From positions 18,540 through 82,539 of the forward strand of contig JABJGO010000072.1 of the NCBI GenBank assembly GCA_018662225.1: DNA of 64,000 bases. The letters run 5' to 3'. The translations under genes and the position numbers were made by a program. The notes beneath the pieces were generated by a model that saw nothing but the letters and a program-made list of their open reading frames with translations, was not told where the DNA came from and ran no database searches. Positions 37,704-47,123 of the stretch are shown one piece after another. The DNA is from Rhodospirillales bacterium (GTDB lineage: Bacteria > Pseudomonadota > Alphaproteobacteria > Rhodospirillales > Casp-alpha2). Numbering within the stretch: position 1 is the first letter of the stretch; each line of letters opens with the position of its first letter.

Positions 37704-37765
37704 TATTAATGACCAGAAAACGACGTATTAGAAATAAAAAAACAAGATCTACGGGAAAACGAACA

Positions 37766-38938
37766 ATGAAAATGCTGAATAACTTGGCAAAATCATTCAA
37801 CAACGGCCACCATGTACGCAATTGGGGGCGCAGCATTGCCGGCACAGCAATCATGACCCTGGCCGTGCTTGGCATCATGATGCAAACCGCATCTGGTGCT
37901 TCACGCATCAAAGATATTGTCGAAATCCAGGGCGTTCGCGAGAACTTGCTGATCGGTTACGGTCTTGTTGTGGGGCTAAACGGAACCGGTGATTCAATTT
38001 CAGACGGTCACTTCACCAAGGAAAGTCTGCAATCCATGCTGAACCGCATGGGCATCAAGACCACGGATTCCGCCGTCGATTCAGATAACGTCGCTGCCGT
38101 AATGGTAACCGCCGTACTACCACCTTTTTCCCGCCAGGGTAGCCGCATTGACGTTACCGTCAGCGCCCTTGGCGATTCAGACAGCCTGCTTGGCGGCACC
38201 TTGCTGGTTACACCACTGCTTGGCGCTGACGGTGAAGTTTACGCCGTTTCACAAGGTCAACTGGCCGTTGGTGGCTTTACCGCCGCAGGCGCCGCAGAAA
38301 CAATAACCAAAGGCGTGCCCACCAGTGCACGCATTGCAAACGGTGCGATCATCGAACGTGAACTGATCTTTGATATGTCCGGCTTGGAAACAGTCACGCT
38401 GAACTTGCGTAACCCAGATTTTACGACTGCACGTCGCATCTCTCAGGCGATCAACGCTTTCATGGGTGCCTCCGTTTCTGACGCGGTCGATTTAAGCACT
38501 ATTATCATGCAGGTCCCCGAAGGGTATAGCGGCGGTGCCGTTGGATTAATTACAGACATCGAGCAGCTTCGTATCGAGCCTGATCATCTGGCCAAGGTCG
38601 TCATTGACGAACAGTCCGGGATCATCGTCATGGGCGACAATGTACGGATCAGCAAAGTGGCCATTGCCCAGGGTAACCTGACCATCCGCATCACTGAAGC
38701 CGCACAGGTATCCCAGCCCGGACCGTTTTCCGAAGTCGGCGACACCACCACCGTTAACCGGACGGATATCGACGTACAGGAAGACGACACCCAGCTCACC
38801 GTTGTTGATGGCGGTGTGACACTTCAGGAACTGGTGAATGGCCTGAACGCGTTGGGCATTGGCCCACGCGACATGATCACCATCTTACAGGCCGTCAAAG
38901 CAGCCGGCGCCCTGCAAGCCGATATCGAGGTGATGTAA
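37766..38938 (+). CDS. flgI: Flagellar P-ring protein FlgI
   Basis: A 390-residue periplasmic ring protein with a signal peptide (RNWGRSIAGTAIMTLAVLGIMMQTASGASRIKDIVEIQG). FlgI motifs GVRENLLIGYGLVVGLNGTGD, GIKTTDSAVDSDNVAAVMVTA and FSRQGSRIDVTVSALGDSDSLLGGTLLVTPL are present. Its C-terminus ends LQADIEVM. An earlier ATG at 37709 has no ribosome site and adds a basic stretch before the signal, so 37766 is preferred. It overlaps flgJ by one base. Confidence 0.95.
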   Translation: MKMLNNLAKSFNNGHHVRNWGRSIAGTAIMTLAVLGIMMQTASGASRIKDIVEIQGVRENLLIGYGLVVGLNGTGDSISDGHFTKESLQSMLNRMGIKTTDSAVDSDNVAAVMVTAVLPPFSRQGSRIDVTVSALGDSDSLLGGTLLVTPLLGADGEVYAVSQGQLAVGGFTAAGAAETITKGVPTSARIANGAIIERELIFDMSGLETVTLNLRNPDFTTARRISQAINAFMGASVSDAVDLSTIIMQVPEGYSGGAVGLITDIEQLRIEPDHLAKVVIDEQSGIIVMGDNVRISKVAIAQGNLTIRITEAAQVSQPGPFSEVGDTTTVNRTDIDVQEDDTQLTVVDGGVTLQELVNGLNALGIGPRDMITILQAVKAAGALQADIEVM

Positions 38939-39258
38939 TGAGCGGTATAGATATTTCAACGGCCACCATGGCCTACCAGTCTCAGGCCCCCCAGGCGCTT
39001 GCACCTAAAGGCGCAAGCCTGCGTGAGATGAACAAACAGGCACAGGATTTCGAGGCCTTTTTCCTGAGCCAGGCTTTGCAGCCTATGTTCGAAAATATTG
39101 AGCCCGAAGGCCCCTTTGGCGGCGGTCCCGGCAATGATATCTGGAAGTCCATGCAAGTGGATGAATACGGAAAAGCACTCGCAAAGAGTGGCGGTATCGG
39201 CATCGCCGATGCCGTGATGAAGCAGCTATTGATCGCTCAGGAAGGAATGAGTCAATGA
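38938..39258 (+). CDS. flgJ: Rod-binding protein FlgJ (scaffold domain only)
   Basis: A 106-residue protein corresponding to the N-terminal rod-binding domain: QAQDFEAFFLSQALQPMFENIEPEGPFGGGPGNDIWKSMQVDEYGKALAKSGGIGIADAVMKQLL. The C-terminal muramidase domain of enterobacterial FlgJ is absent, which is normal for alphaproteobacteria. The start codon is fused to the flgI stop (TAATG), and flgN overlaps its end by 4 bases. Confidence 0.92.
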   Translation: MSGIDISTATMAYQSQAPQALAPKGASLREMNKQAQDFEAFFLSQALQPMFENIEPEGPFGGGPGNDIWKSMQVDEYGKALAKSGGIGIADAVMKQLLIAQEGMSQ

Positions 39259-39698
39259 ACATGAATGAAAAGACCGAAACACTCATGACGGTCATTGAAC
39301 GACTTAACAGCCTGCTGACCGACGAGAACCAGAATCTCGTCGACAGGAAAGTCGCCGCAGTCGGCGAAATCGTTGACGAAAAGGATAAGCTCTGCAAGGC
39401 GTTTGAATTGCTTGTTCGGGGGCTCGTTAAGGACGGCGCCAATATCCACGAAGTTGAAGGCGATTTGCGCGATGAACTTCACGCCATGGGCAGCCACCTA
39501 AAAGACTTGGTCGATGATAATATTTCATCCCTGAAAAGCGCTATTGGCGCCAATGAACGATTGATGAATGCGGTACGCAATGCCGCCATTCAATGCACAC
39601 CCAAGGCTGGTAATTATACCCAGTCCGGCAACCTGTCCGCCGGTTCGCGGATAGATGAAAAATCACCGTCACCCGTTACCGTTAACCAAGTCCTCTAA
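39255..39698 (+). CDS. flgN: FlgN-like export chaperone for FlgK/FlgL
   Basis: A 147-residue helical protein. The N-terminal region (TLMTVIERLNSLLTDENQNLVDRKVAAVGEIVDEKDKL) and later EANERLMNAVRNA-like segment (ANERLMNAVRNA) are FlgN-like. It has no signal or membrane segment. Coupling to flgJ and position just before flgK and flgL fit a chaperone for those two proteins. Sequence similarity alone is modest, so context carries much of the call. Confidence 0.78.
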   Translation: MNMNEKTETLMTVIERLNSLLTDENQNLVDRKVAAVGEIVDEKDKLCKAFELLVRGLVKDGANIHEVEGDLRDELHAMGSHLKDLVDDNISSLKSAIGANERLMNAVRNAAIQCTPKAGNYTQSGNLSAGSRIDEKSPSPVTVNQVL

Positions 39699-39719
39699 CA
39701 AATAAGCAGGTCATAACTC

Positions 39720-41936
39720 ATGTCCGGATCATTGACAGTAGCTCTTCGCGCCGCACAAAGTGGCCTGCTTAGCACGCAGTCCGCTGTGGATGCCGTCGCC
39801 AAGAACATCGCTAATGCCAATACGGAAGGCTACTCACGGAAAATCGTGAGCTTCGAGAACCGCGTTCTGGCTGGTACTGGATCAGGTGTACAACTGTCGG
39901 CGTTCACCCGTGCCATTGATGAAGGGCTGCTAAAAGACCTTCGCCGCGAACTGTCGGAAACCAGCGCACTGGATGCCCAGGTTAGCTACTTCGACCGCAT
40001 CCAGAATCTGTTTGGATCACCCGGTGATAACAGCTCAATTTCACACATCCTGAGCCAACTTCACCAGGCGGCTGAATCGCTTGCGTTATCGCCAGAAAAG
40101 ACCCTGGAGCAAAACGAATTTGTGCGCTTTGCCGAAGAGGTGGCGTTGAAGCTGCAATCCATGACCGAGTCAATTCAGGCTCTTCGTGCCCAGGCCGATA
40201 ATGAAATCGAGAATGTGGTTAATGAGATCAACACGTACACGAATGAGATTGCCGATGCCAATGACAAGATCATTCGCAACGAAGCAATTACCAATGATGT
40301 GACTGACCTGAAGGACAAGCGCGACCTTGCCCTTAAAAGGCTTTCAGCCTTGATCGAAACCACAACATTTCCGCGTAACAATGGCGATCTGGTGGTCTTC
40401 ACAGCGAGCGGTTTCTCGCTGGTTGACCGAACGGCCAACGAAATGACCCATACGGCTGTGGGTAACCTGACCACATCGTCGACCTATGCATCCGGTAATT
40501 TGACGGGGGTCTTTTTGGGCGGAGAAGCTGCGGATAATGACATTACGAATCGGGTAACGGGTGGCGCACTTTCGGCTTTGATCAAGCAACGTGATGACGT
40601 CTTGCCAAATTTGCAAAGCCAGCTGGATGAATTAGCCACTGAATTACGCGATGCCGTCAATGCTGTTCATAACCGTGGCACCACATACCCGGGGTTGCAG
40701 AGCATGTCCGGTAACCGGAAATTTATCGACGCGGACGCTCAAACAATTACCCTTGACCCCACCAACAGCACAGATGATGTAACCATTGCCATGTTCGATT
40801 CGTCTGGCCTTCAGTTGCAATCCACCACGCTGAACACAATCATGATGGCTGGTGAGTATGGTACTGGTATCCAGTCAGATCATGGGCCTTGGACGATCAC
40901 CGAGGTTGCAGCCACCGTGGAAGACTGGTTACAGGCGAATGGCGCAAGCTCGGCGACTGTGGGCATCAGTTCGTCAACCGGTAAAATGGATATCAGCCTG
41001 AACGACTCCACCGTCTATATGGCATTCCGCGACGAGGTAGCAACAGCCGAAGGCAGCGCCGCGGGCGACGCCGAAATCGGGTTTGATTCAGATGCTGATG
41101 GTGATGTGGATGAAACCGTATCCGGCTTCTCCAGCTTTTTCCGTCTGAATGATCTATATGTGGATGACACGAATGGTGCCCTGCTCGAAAGCGTTCAGCT
41201 ATCGGACAACTTCAGTTCATCGGTTTCGACGCTGACGTTCTATGACGGGACCGCAGGTGTGGGGTCCGGTAACGCGCTTGGTTCGGTCTCCTTTACGAAA
41301 AACCAGTCACTTACCAGCATGGTTAAATCTATCAATGATGCATCTCTTGGCATAACAGCGTCCATCACCCCCGACGGATCCGGGTCACGCTTGCGATTGT
41401 TGCATGATGCCGGGCTGGAATTGGTCGTAACGCAAGGCTCCAGTGATTCAATCCTGGAAGCGACAGGTCTGGCACCCTCAAATTCCCGCTCTGCCACGTC
41501 CATCGCAGTTCGCGATGACATCGCGGCAACACCAGGTCTGGTTACGACAGCTCAGATGCAATTTGACACGACAAAAGGTCGATACATGATCAACGCCGGT
41601 GATAATACGATCATTCAGGACCTTGCCGAAATGCTGAGTGCAAAGAACGTTTTCGATGCGGCTGGCGGTCTCAATGGTGCTACCCGTACGTTTGAAGAAT
41701 TCTCCATCGATATTCTATCCCGCCAGGCCAATTTGGCTGATACCAATGAATCACAGCTGGCTACCCAGTTGGGGCTCACGGAATCGCTTGAGCTTGAAGC
41801 ATCGCGCATAAGTGGCGTCAACATGGATGAGGAAATGGCCAACCTCATCGTATATCAGCAATCATTCTCTGCGGCAGCCCGTGTGATTTCGGTCATTCAG
41901 GAAATGTTCAAAACACTTGAACAAGCAGTCGGTTAA
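39720..41936 (+). CDS. flgK: Flagellar hook-associated protein FlgK (HAP1)
   Basis: A 738-residue hook-filament junction protein. The N-terminus (SGSLTVALRAAQSGLLSTQSAVDAVAKNIANANTEGYSRKIV) and C-terminus (SGVNMDEEMANLIVYQQSFSAAARVISVIQEMFKTLEQAVG) are diagnostic FlgK ends. The middle contains RDLALKRLSALIETTTFPRNNGDLVVFTASG, also typical. It carries no copies of the repeat modules seen in its neighbour FlgL. A flgL gene follows 13 bases later. Confidence 0.96.
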   Translation: MSGSLTVALRAAQSGLLSTQSAVDAVAKNIANANTEGYSRKIVSFENRVLAGTGSGVQLSAFTRAIDEGLLKDLRRELSETSALDAQVSYFDRIQNLFGSPGDNSSISHILSQLHQAAESLALSPEKTLEQNEFVRFAEEVALKLQSMTESIQALRAQADNEIENVVNEINTYTNEIADANDKIIRNEAITNDVTDLKDKRDLALKRLSALIETTTFPRNNGDLVVFTASGFSLVDRTANEMTHTAVGNLTTSSTYASGNLTGVFLGGEAADNDITNRVTGGALSALIKQRDDVLPNLQSQLDELATELRDAVNAVHNRGTTYPGLQSMSGNRKFIDADAQTITLDPTNSTDDVTIAMFDSSGLQLQSTTLNTIMMAGEYGTGIQSDHGPWTITEVAATVEDWLQANGASSATVGISSSTGKMDISLNDSTVYMAFRDEVATAEGSAAGDAEIGFDSDADGDVDETVSGFSSFFRLNDLYVDDTNGALLESVQLSDNFSSSVSTLTFYDGTAGVGSGNALGSVSFTKNQSLTSMVKSINDASLGITASITPDGSGSRLRLLHDAGLELVVTQGSSDSILEATGLAPSNSRSATSIAVRDDIAATPGLVTTAQMQFDTTKGRYMINAGDNTIIQDLAEMLSAKNVFDAAGGLNGATRTFEEFSIDILSRQANLADTNESQLATQLGLTESLELEASRISGVNMDEEMANLIVYQQSFSAAARVISVIQEMFKTLEQAVG

Positions 41937-41949
41937 TTAAAGGAACTCT

Positions 41950-44900
41950 GTGATGACACGTATCTCTGATGCATCATCAATCAACAGCCTGATCAATACG
42001 ATGCTGCGCACGGAGCAGCGTCGCGTAGACGCCAACTTTCAGGTGGTATCTGGAAAGGTGTCGCCTGACTATGCCGGAATAGCCAATCAATCAGAGCGAT
42101 TGGTCAGCCTTGAAACCCAGCGCGACCTGAATGATCGATTTATCAGTAACAACGAAACCGCGCAACTTCGTCTGGATGTGTCCACTCAGTCGTTGCAGTT
42201 TTCGAACGATGCCGTCAAGGACGTGCGTGAAACTATCAGTAATTTCCTGGGCAGAGGTGTATTCGACGAGCAAAGCGTTGAAGAATTACAAAAATTCGCC
42301 TTCAACAGCATGCTTAACCTGGAGGCATACCTGAACGTCGACATCGATGGTCAGTACATGTTCGCAGGCAGTCGCTCGGACCAGAAACCGGTTGATCTGG
42401 GCCTAAGCTCACTGGACGCCTTCCAGCAAAAATATGATGGCGCGATCAACCAGTATGCGACCACACGTGATGCCCATCTAGTACAGATGGATACGTCTCA
42501 GGACACCAATAATCTGAATAAGGACTACATCGACGCCTCAAACTGGCTTGTCTTCCGCCAGGACGATGACGGTGATGCGACCACGCCCGGCACCAGTTCA
42601 ATCGAAGCCACCAGCGATATGTTCTCAGGCTATGAGCCCGGTAGCCGGATCACCGTAACAAACTCAGGCAGCAACAACGGGGATTACACCGTTAAAAGCG
42701 TTTCGTCTGATGGAACAAAAATCTTCCTCTCAACGGAAATGCTCACAGACGAAGACTTGCCGCTAGGATTAACCACTGAAAGCGTTATTAGTGTTGCCCA
42801 GGTAGACACGGCAACCGTCGGTGCAACGACCTATGAGACTGGTGATGTTTTTTCTGTCATCGTCGACGGGAACACGGTTTCTTATACTACCGTTGGCGGT
42901 GACGCGAGCGACAACGATATCCGAGATGGGTTGCGCGCTGCCATTAATGCAGACGCCACTGTCAGTGCCATCGTAACGGCAAGTGATGGTGCTGGAACCG
43001 GCGAACTATTACTGACAGGCGTCGATTCCGGTGTCGCATTCACGGCGACGATTTCGGACACGAATGTTGGCGCGGGCACGGACGATCAAGTGGCAACAAT
43101 CTCGACCACGACATCAAGTTCGGGTGCCGTTCCCCAGGAAGACTCCCTGACGTTCGGCGGCACCGTGGAAGCCAACGACGTTTATACTGTTAACATTGAC
43201 GGCAATGTAATTACCTATACGACAACCGGTGCTGAAGGCGATATGGACGGTGTCCGTGACGCCATACGGAATTTGATTAATGCAAACGCGACGATCAGTG
43301 CATTGGTAACGGCCACCGATGGCAGTGCCACTGGCGAACTTCTATTGACGGCAGACAATCCCGGCGTTGCATTTACCACCACGTCTTATGCCACCGAAGT
43401 CGGCGGCACCAACGATAACACCACGACATTGTCGACGACCAGGGCTAGTAGTGGTGATGCGACACTAACCCTGCCCGATGATTCTCAGCTTACCAATGCT
43501 GATACGGGCGGTGTTTCCTTCGATCGCGCGGCAGGCACTATTTCGGCCGTGACGGTCGACGCCTTCCTGAACGTCAGTGTTGGTGATGTGGTCAATGTAA
43601 GCGGTGACGCTCAAAGCAATGGTAGCTATACGGTTACAGCCATTGATGCCACCAGTCAGACCTTGACGGTCACGGCAGGTGCCTCGTTGACGTTGGAAAA
43701 TGGCACGGTCGTGGATTCAAGCGACACTGACCGGATGGTATTCAGCAGATCTGGTGACACCATTACCTCAGACCGCGCTGCATTTACAAACTTTACGGCC
43801 GGTGAAAAATTAACGGTGGCGGGAACATCGAAAAACGACGGTATTTATACCATTAGCTCCGTCGCCGCTGACGGCAAGAGTATTACGATTGAATCGTCGA
43901 AGCTCACCGACGAAGGCTCTGGCAGTGGCACCAAATTCTTCGATTACGATGTGGGCTCCCGGTTCCAGTTTGATTCAACGGCCGATACCTTGCAGGCACA
44001 GGACATTAGCGGTAGCGCATTGGCCGGTGCCTTCACGGGGTTACAGGTTGGCGATTCCTTCGTTGTCACGGGAGCCGATAGTAACCAGGTTGATGTAGTT
44101 ACCATGGGTGGCACCGTTGAGACTGGGGACATATACTCAGTTACGATTGATAGCAACACGGTTAGTTATACGGTACAGGCTGGTGATTCTACCCTGAATG
44201 ATATCCGTGATGGTTTGCTGGCAGCCGTAAATCTCGATGCCTCGGTAAATACAATTATTACAGCCACTGCCGGAGGCGCTGGTGAACTCACCATAACAGC
44301 GGACGTGGCAAACGTGGCATTTACCATGACGTCCAGCGCGACCAATGTTGGCGTCACGGCGGACAACACGGCGACCACAGCGACCACCACCAACGATAAT
44401 ACCTACACAATTGGCAGTATCTCCACAGATGGATCAACGATTACCATGGCCGGATCAACCCCGGTTGGTAGCAATCAGACAGTGAGCACAGGCGCTGGCG
44501 TGGCCGCGTCGGCGCGTGGCTTCGAGCTTCGCACGGGTAACGAAATCATCTTTGATGATACCGCTAATACCATTACCCTACAGGACATCACCACCAATGC
44601 CGCCACCCAAAATATTTTTGACAACCTGCAAGTCGGTACCGTGTTCACGATCACCGGGACCGGTAGCAATGATGGCACCTATACTGTTGCCTCGCTTGCA
44701 TCCGACGGATCCAGCATCACAGTGGAAGAAGACATTACCATCGCTGAAACCTTTGATCCGAGCACTTCATTATCACAGGTGAACATTGAGGTCTTTGCCG
44801 CAGCAGGCACGATCACTTCATCACAGTCATACTACAATGGTGACAATTTCACCATGACCCACCGGGTGGACGAAGATCGTTCCATCAATTGGGATGTAAA

Positions 44901-45069
44901 TGCATCCCACCCGGCATTCGAAAAAGCTATTCGTGCCATGGGCATTCTGGCACAGGGTGCATTTGGGTCTGAAGGCGGTCTGGACGAAAATCAGGACCGT
45001 ATTCGAGATGCACTTTATCCGGATCTAAATGCAAAGCCCCGTGAAGCGCGGCGATGCCACGCGAAATAA
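41950..45069 (+). CDS. flgL: FlgL (HAP3), enlarged by repeat modules and C-terminally truncated
   Basis: A 1039-residue reading frame; FlgL is usually 300-600. The N-terminus (RISDASSINSLINTMLRTEQRRVDANFQVVSGKVSPDY, then LNVDIDGQYMFAGSRSDQKPVDLG) is FlgL. Residues ~225-870 are filled with two repeat types. Type A (about 285-390, 399-495, 715-815) is shared with FlgE1. Type B, GDxxxVxGsxxNdGxYTVxSVxxDGssIT, is shared with FlgE2. The normal C-terminus resumes as KAIRAMGILAQGAFGSEGGLDENQDRIRDALY and then stops matching. The expected helical D0 tail of about 80-100 residues is absent, replaced by antisense of the next gene. Confidence 0.85.
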   Translation: MMTRISDASSINSLINTMLRTEQRRVDANFQVVSGKVSPDYAGIANQSERLVSLETQRDLNDRFISNNETAQLRLDVSTQSLQFSNDAVKDVRETISNFLGRGVFDEQSVEELQKFAFNSMLNLEAYLNVDIDGQYMFAGSRSDQKPVDLGLSSLDAFQQKYDGAINQYATTRDAHLVQMDTSQDTNNLNKDYIDASNWLVFRQDDDGDATTPGTSSIEATSDMFSGYEPGSRITVTNSGSNNGDYTVKSVSSDGTKIFLSTEMLTDEDLPLGLTTESVISVAQVDTATVGATTYETGDVFSVIVDGNTVSYTTVGGDASDNDIRDGLRAAINADATVSAIVTASDGAGTGELLLTGVDSGVAFTATISDTNVGAGTDDQVATISTTTSSSGAVPQEDSLTFGGTVEANDVYTVNIDGNVITYTTTGAEGDMDGVRDAIRNLINANATISALVTATDGSATGELLLTADNPGVAFTTTSYATEVGGTNDNTTTLSTTRASSGDATLTLPDDSQLTNADTGGVSFDRAAGTISAVTVDAFLNVSVGDVVNVSGDAQSNGSYTVTAIDATSQTLTVTAGASLTLENGTVVDSSDTDRMVFSRSGDTITSDRAAFTNFTAGEKLTVAGTSKNDGIYTISSVAADGKSITIESSKLTDEGSGSGTKFFDYDVGSRFQFDSTADTLQAQDISGSALAGAFTGLQVGDSFVVTGADSNQVDVVTMGGTVETGDIYSVTIDSNTVSYTVQAGDSTLNDIRDGLLAAVNLDASVNTIITATAGGAGELTITADVANVAFTMTSSATNVGVTADNTATTATTTNDNTYTIGSISTDGSTITMAGSTPVGSNQTVSTGAGVAASARGFELRTGNEIIFDDTANTITLQDITTNAATQNIFDNLQVGTVFTITGTGSNDGTYTVASLASDGSSITVEEDITIAETFDPSTSLSQVNIEVFAAAGTITSSQSYYNGDNFTMTHRVDEDRSINWDVNASHPAFEKAIRAMGILAQGAFGSEGGLDENQDRIRDALYPDLNAKPREARRCHAK

Positions 45070-45709
45070 GCCCCTGCCCCAACAAACTGCGACCGTATAA
45101 AAGAAAAAGCGCCTGATTCCCCTGGTGCAAGCGTAACTCTTTCTCACACGTAGCGATGGCGGTATCGAAATCCTCTTCATAGAATGCTCGCAGCGCGTCA
45201 ACCTGATACGATACAGACTCGCCAGCGCCATCCAGCGCCTTGGCAAGATCATCCAGTCCATCAACCTGAAGATCAGCGAGCAAGGGGTTTGATTCTCCGG
45301 CTGCTGACAGTTTCGCGAAATAAACACTATCCCCCATATTCCCGGCATAGGCCTGAATGTGGGCTAGAATATCGCAGCCTTCCGCACAATCAGGGTCCAA
45401 TTCATGCCCTTTATTGGCAAATTCAATGGCACGCCCAAGATCTTTCAGCAAGAAAGCGACCACAGAAAACAGAAAATAAGCCTCACATCCGCCTGGATTA
45501 TGCTTAAGCCCGGCACTACAGGCATCCGTTGCCCCATCCAGATCGTGTCGGTTGATACAGCGGATCGCGCCACCGATCTGCTTGTGGTATACAGTGTCCA
45601 CCTTAGCAGCACCGCTACCATTGCCTCTATCTATTGCCATCACTTCGCCCCTTAGAATCATTGCCGCCAACTGTGGCATCGCCGTCTCGTAAAAGCCAGC
45701 GTACGGCAC
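44927..45709 (-). CDS. TPR protein near flagellin, C-terminus lost at a junction
   Basis: A 260-residue frame with several TPR-like repeats (GCEAYFLFSVVAFLLKDLGRAIEFANKGHELDP, ALFLLYGRSLLGQGLISRGIAALHGALHLDP). It reads into the antisense of flgL after about HLDPDK, so the natural C-terminus has been lost at about 45005-45022. The start is uncertain: GTG at 45707-45709 or ATG at 45677-45679. TPR proteins close to flagellin genes often take part in flagellin modification, but that is only a contextual guess. Confidence 0.65.
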   Translation of the reverse strand: MPYAGFYETAMPQLAAMILRGEVMAIDRGNGSGAAKVDTVYHKQIGGAIRCINRHDLDGATDACSAGLKHNPGGCEAYFLFSVVAFLLKDLGRAIEFANKGHELDPDCAEGCDILAHIQAYAGNMGDSVYFAKLSAAGESNPLLADLQVDGLDDLAKALDGAGESVSYQVDALRAFYEEDFDTAIATCEKELRLHQGNQALFLLYGRSLLGQGLISRGIAALHGALHLDPDKVHLEYGPDFRPDRLQTQMHPVPECPWHE

Positions 45710-45952
45710 CGCGCCCGCAACCTTAAACCGCCTTCAGCCACTATTATTGTACTGGGCAACCCTGGAAAGCAGGTCAACCGCAGTCACTGTATATATAGAT
45801 CAACGATTTATGTGAATTTTGGGTAAATAAGCAGTAGCATTTTTATTTCACTTGTGCTAAGAAATACGCTGGTATGAGAAACATGCCAACAAACCCTGGT
45901 TGCAAGAAGTGACCGGAGCCCTTTAAGCCAATACTCTAGAAAGGAGTTCGAA

Positions 45953-46966
45953 ATGGCTGATATTACCCTATCGACAGCTGTGCGAGATTCGCTGCTGTCT
46001 CTGCAAAGCACATCAGATCTCATTAACCGTACAAACAGTCGTCTGTCCTCTGGCCTGAAAGTTAACAGCGCCATTGATGATGCTGTTGCGTTCTTCCAGT
46101 CAAAAGCCCTGAGCGATCGAGCCGCTGACTTCAATGAGAAAAAAGATACGATCGATCAGGCTATTAGCGCCCTGACAGCGGCAAACGATGGCCTTGAAAC
46201 CGTCGATAGCATTGTCCGCCAGATGAAGGGCCTTGCCCAGTCCATGAAATCTGCAACAAGTACACAACTCAGCGAGCTGCTTACACAGTTCAACGATTTG
46301 CGTACGCAGATCGATAACGTGACTGCTGATGCTTCTTATCAGGGTACCAACCTTGTTAATGGTACTGGTCAAACATTGAGCGTTCAGTTCTCTGAACGCA
46401 CAGCTAGTGCCATTTCTGTTAGCTCGCAAGATCTGCGGACTGGTACGGCTGGCCTGAACATCGCCCGCGTTACATCAATTGCCTCACAGACTTCTGTCGC
46501 TTCGCAAACTTCTGTGGCCCGTCAGGAATCAATTGCATCTGCCGCATCCCAGGCATCCGTTGCTTCCAATGCGGTTCAGACGTCGGTTGCCTCCAGTGCT
46601 GCCGGTGGTGTTTCTGGTGCTGCAGACGCGTCTGCTTCAGCAATCGCCGCAGTTGCGTCTCATGCATCTGTTGCATCATTCGCTTCCATTGCTTCACAAA
46701 CTAGTGTGGCTTCACAAGCTGCTGTGACCAGCTTGCGCACAACAGCCACCCAATTGGGTACGAACATCTCCTTGCTCCAGACTCGTTTGGACTTTACGGA
46801 ACGCTTCGTGAATACCCTTGAAGGTGGTGCTAGTAAGTTTACGCTAGCCGATCTCAACGAAGAAGGTGCAAACCTGCTTGCCTTGCAGACACGACAGGCT
46901 CTGGGTACTCAGGCCCTGGCGTTCGCAAGTCAGTCCGAACAGGGTATTCTGCAGTTGTTCTCATAA
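45953..46966 (+). CDS. Flagellin with hexapeptide-repeat variable domain
   Basis: A 337-residue filament protein. D0/D1 are clear: RDSLLSLQSTSDLINRTNSRLSSGLKVNSAIDDAVAFFQSKALSDRA at the N-terminus and LADLNEEGANLLALQTRQALGTQALAFASQSEQGILQLFS at the C-terminus. Residues about 173-257, where the exposed domain should lie, are a low-complexity run of S-(I/V)-A-S-Q-(T/A)-type hexapeptides, rich in Ser and Ala and free of Cys. The Ser/Thr content would suit O-glycosylation, and a sugar nucleotide cluster follows. A good GGAG site lies before the ATG. The 243-base upstream gap shows no convincing sigma-54 motif. Confidence 0.93.
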   Translation: MADITLSTAVRDSLLSLQSTSDLINRTNSRLSSGLKVNSAIDDAVAFFQSKALSDRAADFNEKKDTIDQAISALTAANDGLETVDSIVRQMKGLAQSMKSATSTQLSELLTQFNDLRTQIDNVTADASYQGTNLVNGTGQTLSVQFSERTASAISVSSQDLRTGTAGLNIARVTSIASQTSVASQTSVARQESIASAASQASVASNAVQTSVASSAAGGVSGAADASASAIAAVASHASVASFASIASQTSVASQAAVTSLRTTATQLGTNISLLQTRLDFTERFVNTLEGGASKFTLADLNEEGANLLALQTRQALGTQALAFASQSEQGILQLFS

Positions 46967-47001
46967 TAACAACCACAGTACACCTAAGGTACGTTACCTG
47001 G

Positions 47002-47034
47002 CCGCCGCTGCTTTACGCAGCGGCGGTTTTCGTT
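47002..47034 (+). terminator. Rho-independent terminator after flagellin
   Basis: Perfect 10-base stem CCGCCGCTGC / GCAGCGGCGG with a TTTAC loop, followed by TTTTCGTTT. Confidence 0.92.
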
Positions 47035-47123
47035 TGGCATAAACCCATCCCGACAGTTGCCCTCATCGCTGTAAGATTTTATTATTAACTAATCTGCAAT
47101 CCACTTAGCCGTAAAGTCAGACA

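Noticed and set aside
45880..45905. TGGTATGAGAAACATGCC as a sigma-54 promoter of flagellin
   Set aside because: The GG to GC spacing is two bases too long for a -24/-12 element, so the flagellin promoter remains unassigned.
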